From Acidobacteriaceae bacterium (GTDB taxonomy: Bacteria; Acidobacteriota; Terriglobia; Terriglobales; Acidobacteriaceae), in the NCBI GenBank assembly GCA_025462735.1, contig JAOAPC010000014.1:1-64000 (forward strand): 64,000 nucleotides of DNA. Direction: 5' to 3'. Below are positions 60,645-64,000 of the stretch, piece after piece (the stretch's first letter is position 1; the number at the start of each line of letters is the position of its first letter). A model generated the notes under the pieces. That model was not told where the DNA came from, did no database searches, and saw only the letters and a list, made by a program, of their open reading frames with translations. A program made the translations under genes and the position numbers.

Positions 60645-61859
60645 TCAAAGCGCGGACCGAGTGCCCGATCGCACGGGAGGGATTCGCATCGAGTCAGCGG
60701 AGGGAGCGCGATCGACATCCTCTTGGGTCGCGATAGTGCATGCCAGTGCTGCCTTCGCGATGCCAGTCGCGCAGTGTTCCGGGGAATAGTGCCGGATGGT
60801 TCTTCTGCTCTGGAGCGACATCTCCATGCGCAAAGCTGGGTTGGTCGCTATCTCCTCCATTGCTTGCGCTAGTTGGGCCACATTTTGAGGCGCGACGATT
60901 CTGCCGGTTGTCTTTACCAAATCTGCGGCGCAGCCCGCCGACTGGCTGCAGATCACGGGCAGACCGCAAGCCATGGCTTCATTCACCACTAACCCCCACG
61001 GGTCGCTGTGAGTCGGAAAAACGAAGCACTCGGCCAAACCATAGTAGTTGGCCAGTTCATTGCGGTGGACAAATCCCGCAAGCTGTACCGCGCCGGGGTA
61101 AATTGATCTCGCAATAGCTTCCAGTTTGGCCCGCAACGGCCCATCGCCAGCGAAGACCAGACCAATCTGACGCCGAAGGTCACCGTTGAGGCGGCCATAC
61201 GCCTCAAGCAAGTCGAAGACTCCCTTTGTGTGAACTAGACGGCCCGCGAAGAGAAAATATCGCGAAGGCAAACCGAATTCGCCTCTTACGCGTGCAGCAT
61301 TCATCCGCGCATAATTTGCCGCATCGTTAAATAGCGCGGCGTCCACAGCATTAGGCGCAGTGAATATGCGGTCACTTCCCATGTGGCTCACATATCTGGC
61401 TGCCGAAGTTCCCGGGACAACGAAGCCGTCGCATTTATTGAAAAAACTCTTTTTCAGCGATTCGACCAATGCGTGCCCGGCGCGCAAGTCGTGGGCCGTA
61501 CTTTCACACCAAAGCAGGAATGGGACATTGTTCCGCTTGGCCCACCGCAGCGCTTGCCACGAAGCCAGATAGTTGTATCCCCCGCACACAATCACATCGG
61601 CATCCGACTTTTGCAGGGCCTCATTAACATTCTGATTCAGAAGCAAATTGTATTTGCCGAGCCTCTTCCTCCACGACGGCAGCACTTGGTAAGAGAACCG
61701 GATCTCATCGGCATAAACGCGCCACTGCCGGATCGAGGGATCGGTCTCAGCAAGGAAGATAACGCTCAGATCAATTTCCTCATGCTGCGCGAGTGCGTTA
61801 AATACAGGAATGCGATAGGGCGCGATGATTTCCGTGAGTATTACCAACCGGCGCTTCAT
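60645..61859 (-). CDS. Glycosyltransferase family 4
   Basis: The 404-aa protein starts MKRRLVILTEIIAPYRIPVF, the usual GT4 N-terminus, and has the donor-binding segment CFVFPTHSDPWGLVVNEAM with GLPVICSQSAGC. The start at 61859 overlaps the previous gene stop (ATGA). Sugar and acceptor are unknown. Confidence 0.92.
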   Translation of the reverse strand: MKRRLVILTEIIAPYRIPVFNALAQHEEIDLSVIFLAETDPSIRQWRVYADEIRFSYQVLPSWRKRLGKYNLLLNQNVNEALQKSDADVIVCGGYNYLASWQALRWAKRNNVPFLLWCESTAHDLRAGHALVESLKKSFFNKCDGFVVPGTSAARYVSHMGSDRIFTAPNAVDAALFNDAANYARMNAARVRGEFGLPSRYFLFAGRLVHTKGVFDLLEAYGRLNGDLRRQIGLVFAGDGPLRAKLEAIARSIYPGAVQLAGFVHRNELANYYGLAECFVFPTHSDPWGLVVNEAMACGLPVICSQSAGCAADLVKTTGRIVAPQNVAQLAQAMEEIATNPALRMEMSLQSRRTIRHYSPEHCATGIAKAALACTIATQEDVDRAPSADSMRIPPVRSGTRSAL

Positions 61860-63076
61860 GCCGCACACCCACGATAGATCTCAGCCAACTGTCGTGCCTG
61901 ATGGTCCAAAGTGAGTCGAGCAATTACTGCTTCGCGAGCCGCAACGCCTAAGCGCCGGCGAAGATTGTTGTCCAGAAGAAGTGCGCGAAGTGAATCGCTC
62001 AATTCAGCTTCGTTCCCCGGAGCAACCAGAATGCCGGTCTTGCCATGTGCAATGATTTCCTCAATGCCTTGTCCCCAACAGCCAATCGCCGGCTTCGCGC
62101 AAGCCATTGCTTCCAGATAAACGCACCCCAAGCCTTCAAATGTGCTTGGTAGCGCAAACACCGCGCATCGCCGCAGTGCTACTGCGACCTCATTCCTGCT
62201 CTGTCGTCCGCGGAATTGAACTCTTGCCGCGATTCCAAGGTCGACCGCAAGCTGACTGAGTTTGCCGCGCTCGGGCCCGTCGCCGATGATCTCCAGAACG
62301 CAGTTCGGAACATCAACTGAAACGCATGCGAAGGCCCGAAGCAACGACGCATGTCCTTTAATGGCGATTAGATTCCCAACGCTCAACACGACCTGCGGCG
62401 ATTTGCATTCCATGCCTGGATAGAACATCCCTAGATCAACGCCGTTGTAAATCACCGCTGCTTTTGTCTTTGTACTTGCCGGTAAAGCACTCAGCACTTG
62501 CTCCCGGACCTTCTCGCTAATGCAGATCACAGCTGCCGCGGAGCGATACACGTTTTCCGCCACTCGCTCGCACAAACTCCCAATGACTGCTCCGGTCTGA
62601 CTGGTGAAGAAAGCATCCAGCCCGTGCACTGAGACCACGAACGGTATCGATAAACGGTCGGCAATTACGGCCGCCGCGTGTCCGCAGGGAAGGGCCGCAT
62701 GTGCATGTATCAGATCGAATGGCGCTTTACGGTGCTGTCTGAGAATCGTCGGCATTAGGCTAGCGGCCAGAAACTTCCCCGCGACAGGAAGACCCAAGTT
62801 GCCTGGAATGCACGCGTAATTCTTCCATGTTCCTGCTGCGTTTTCCGCGGGACGAGCAGACCCACGGTAAAAGGGCTGTACCGCAATGACCTCCTGGGAA
62901 ACTCCGAGCCGCTGCATACAGGCAAGGGGTTCCGCGATGAATCCACCTTGCGTCGGATCTTCAGCAGAAGGGAAGAATGGAGTAAGAGTGAGCACGCGCA
63001 GCGCACGAGCGCGCCTCGGCAAATTCAGCTCGAGACTATGCCCAACTACGGGCGCGGTCACAACAGAGGTACTCAT
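61856..63076 (-). CDS. Glycosyltransferase family 4
   Basis: The 406-aa protein has the GT4 pattern: HAHAALPCGHAAAVIADRL and the C-terminal STFEGLGCVYLEAMACAKP with the EX7E motif. It overlaps the flanking genes by 4 and 1 bases, so the three glycosyltransferases are translated together. Confidence 0.93.
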   Translation of the reverse strand: MSTSVVTAPVVGHSLELNLPRRARALRVLTLTPFFPSAEDPTQGGFIAEPLACMQRLGVSQEVIAVQPFYRGSARPAENAAGTWKNYACIPGNLGLPVAGKFLAASLMPTILRQHRKAPFDLIHAHAALPCGHAAAVIADRLSIPFVVSVHGLDAFFTSQTGAVIGSLCERVAENVYRSAAAVICISEKVREQVLSALPASTKTKAAVIYNGVDLGMFYPGMECKSPQVVLSVGNLIAIKGHASLLRAFACVSVDVPNCVLEIIGDGPERGKLSQLAVDLGIAARVQFRGRQSRNEVAVALRRCAVFALPSTFEGLGCVYLEAMACAKPAIGCWGQGIEEIIAHGKTGILVAPGNEAELSDSLRALLLDNNLRRRLGVAAREAVIARLTLDHQARQLAEIYRGCAA

Positions 63077-64000
63077 TACGAAGCCTTTCTCAGCTCACCC
63101 TGCTCCGCTAACTCGAGGAACGTCTGCTCCCACTGGTCGGTGATAACATCCCAGTCATATTTTTCACTCAGGCGCCTGCCGTTTCTGCCAAAATCTTGCC
63201 GCAATCCCGGATTGTTAAGCAGTTCCTCCAAATGCGTGAAGATGCTTTCGTCGGATGCCGCCTGATAACCGGTCACTCCATGAACCACAGTTTCGGGTGA
63301 ATAGTTATTTCTTGCGATGACGGGTAGACCGCACGCAGCCGCTTCCAGTATCACTTTGGGCGAGCCCTCCCACTTGGATGGGAACAGAAAAACATCTGCT
63401 CGCTGATACTGCTTGCGCAGCTCCTCGGCAGAGAGTGGGCCCAGAAGCTTGACGTTGTTCAATTCCTGGTCCGCGCAGCGGCTCCGAAGTCCCGGAGCAA
63501 GCTGCCCGTCGCCGGCAATGCGAAAATCGGCTTGAGGGAAACGGGCGGCTGCATCCACAACGACTTGCGGCTGCTTGTAGCTTCGCAGCGATCCCACGAA
63601 CAGCACCGTGGTGCGCGAATTTGGTGGCCGGTCCCAGTCAGGAACGAAAAAACGTGTGTCGACACCTGTGGGAATAATTTCGCTGGCAAGGTTATATTCG
63701 CGTTCAAGACTCTTTTGTACTGACTTCGAGTTACTGTACAGGCGGTCGCAACGAAGTATTGTTTGCTCCCAAAGTCGGATCGCCTCAGGATCAATGAAAG
63801 CCTCATTCCTCAGGTCTGACTGTGACTCAATCGTTCCGATAGTTGTCCGGCAATCGTTCCACTTTCGTCGCAAGGTCAAATAACACCGGCTCGCGGGCGC
63901 GGACTTCATATAGAAAAGGAGTTGATGCGCCCCCCACAAAAACTCGCGAAGGATTCGGACAGTCTGCCGCCGCTGCGGCAACTGAATGAGATGGGTGTTC
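63076..64000 (-). CDS. Glycosyltransferase family 4, 5' end beyond the window
   Basis: At least 308 residues are visible, including QLPQRRQTVRILREFLWG near the cut end, IPTGVDTRFF, and the donor-binding FPSKWEGSPKVILEAAACG motif. The frame is still open at the right edge and the visible TTG near 63981 is not the true start, because the preceding codons also look coding. It is the most upstream visible gene of the polysaccharide unit. Confidence 0.9.
   Translation of the reverse strand, partial: NTHLIQLPQRRQTVRILREFLWGAHQLLFYMKSAPASRCYLTLRRKWNDCRTTIGTIESQSDLRNEAFIDPEAIRLWEQTILRCDRLYSNSKSVQKSLEREYNLASEIIPTGVDTRFFVPDWDRPPNSRTTVLFVGSLRSYKQPQVVVDAAARFPQADFRIAGDGQLAPGLRSRCADQELNNVKLLGPLSAEELRKQYQRADVFLFPSKWEGSPKVILEAAACGLPVIARNNYSPETVVHGVTGYQAASDESIFTHLEELLNNPGLRQDFGRNGRRLSEKYDWDVITDQWEQTFLELAEQGELRKAS

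Overview
The window is a chromosomal segment of a Gram-negative (diderm) bacterium with fairly high G+C. Lipid A genes (lpxA, lpxI), a TonB-dependent receptor, a TonB-like protein and a membrane-fusion adaptor show an outer membrane. The mix of gene neighbourhoods (tRNA genes before tuf; yceD-rpmF-plsX-fabD; fabZ-lpxA-lpxI-Gfo/Idh), winged-helix membrane regulators and many short dispersed hairpins resembles Acidobacteriota (Koribacter/Terriglobia type). That assignment is inference; no rRNA lies in the window. There is no sign of a prophage, insertion sequence or CRISPR array.

Layout. 1-1.83 kb: a minus-strand translation operon, tRNA-Thr(UGU), tRNA-Tyr(GUA), a small membrane ORF, tRNA-Thr(GGU), tRNA-Gly(UCC), a 113-aa ORF and the start of tuf, disturbed by repeats that carry partial tRNA copies. 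1.9-8.6 kb: membrane protein, S9 peptidase, D-Ala-D-Ala ligase, cytochrome P450. 8.7-10.7 kb: a SAM-I riboswitch with intrinsic terminator, then a threonine-synthase-like PLP enzyme and a MoaD/ThiS-type sulfur carrier. 10.8-14.8 kb: potDABC polyamine uptake. 14.9-18.8 kb: TetR, HlyD adaptor, ABC ATPase and ABC-2 permease in one overlapping operon. 19.6-22.5 kb: yceD-rpmF-plsX-fabD. 22.7-27.3 kb: GT-C membrane protein, panC, maf, tatA, M20 peptidase. 27.4-32.0 kb: lipid A and outer-membrane biogenesis. 32.2-40.8 kb: TonB-like protein, membrane winged-helix regulator, serine protease, ClC channel, MarR, purB, HEAT protein, DoxX. 40.9-44.5 kb: leuB and leuA divergent from a LysR gene. 44.6-47.4 kb: TonB-dependent receptor and a lone receiver domain. 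47.4-53.2 kb: a gas vesicle gene cluster. 53.3-57.7 kb: DUF4262 protein, 2-oxoacid dehydrogenase E1 alpha, lipB, lpdA. 57.9-64 kb: polysaccharide cluster (four GT4 glycosyltransferases and an O-antigen ligase/polymerase).

The most striking region is the gas vesicle cluster. It encodes a canonical GvpA, a GvpJ-type protein with a basic GVPGR repeat tail, GvpK, GvpG and two GvpF/L proteins. A soluble PAS histidine kinase sits inside the operon, and a lone receiver protein converges on its end. No gvpN, gvpC or gvpO is seen. Also notable are the SAM-riboswitch/threonine-synthase/sulfur-carrier locus, repeats next to tRNA genes that carry tRNA 5' fragments, and palindromic hairpins inserted in frame in lipB and an S9 peptidase.

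Many intergenic gaps hold short hairpins or word-like repeats, some inside genes. Several start codons look non-ATG (TTG for purB and the TonB-dependent receptor, possibly CTG for the Gfo/Idh protein).
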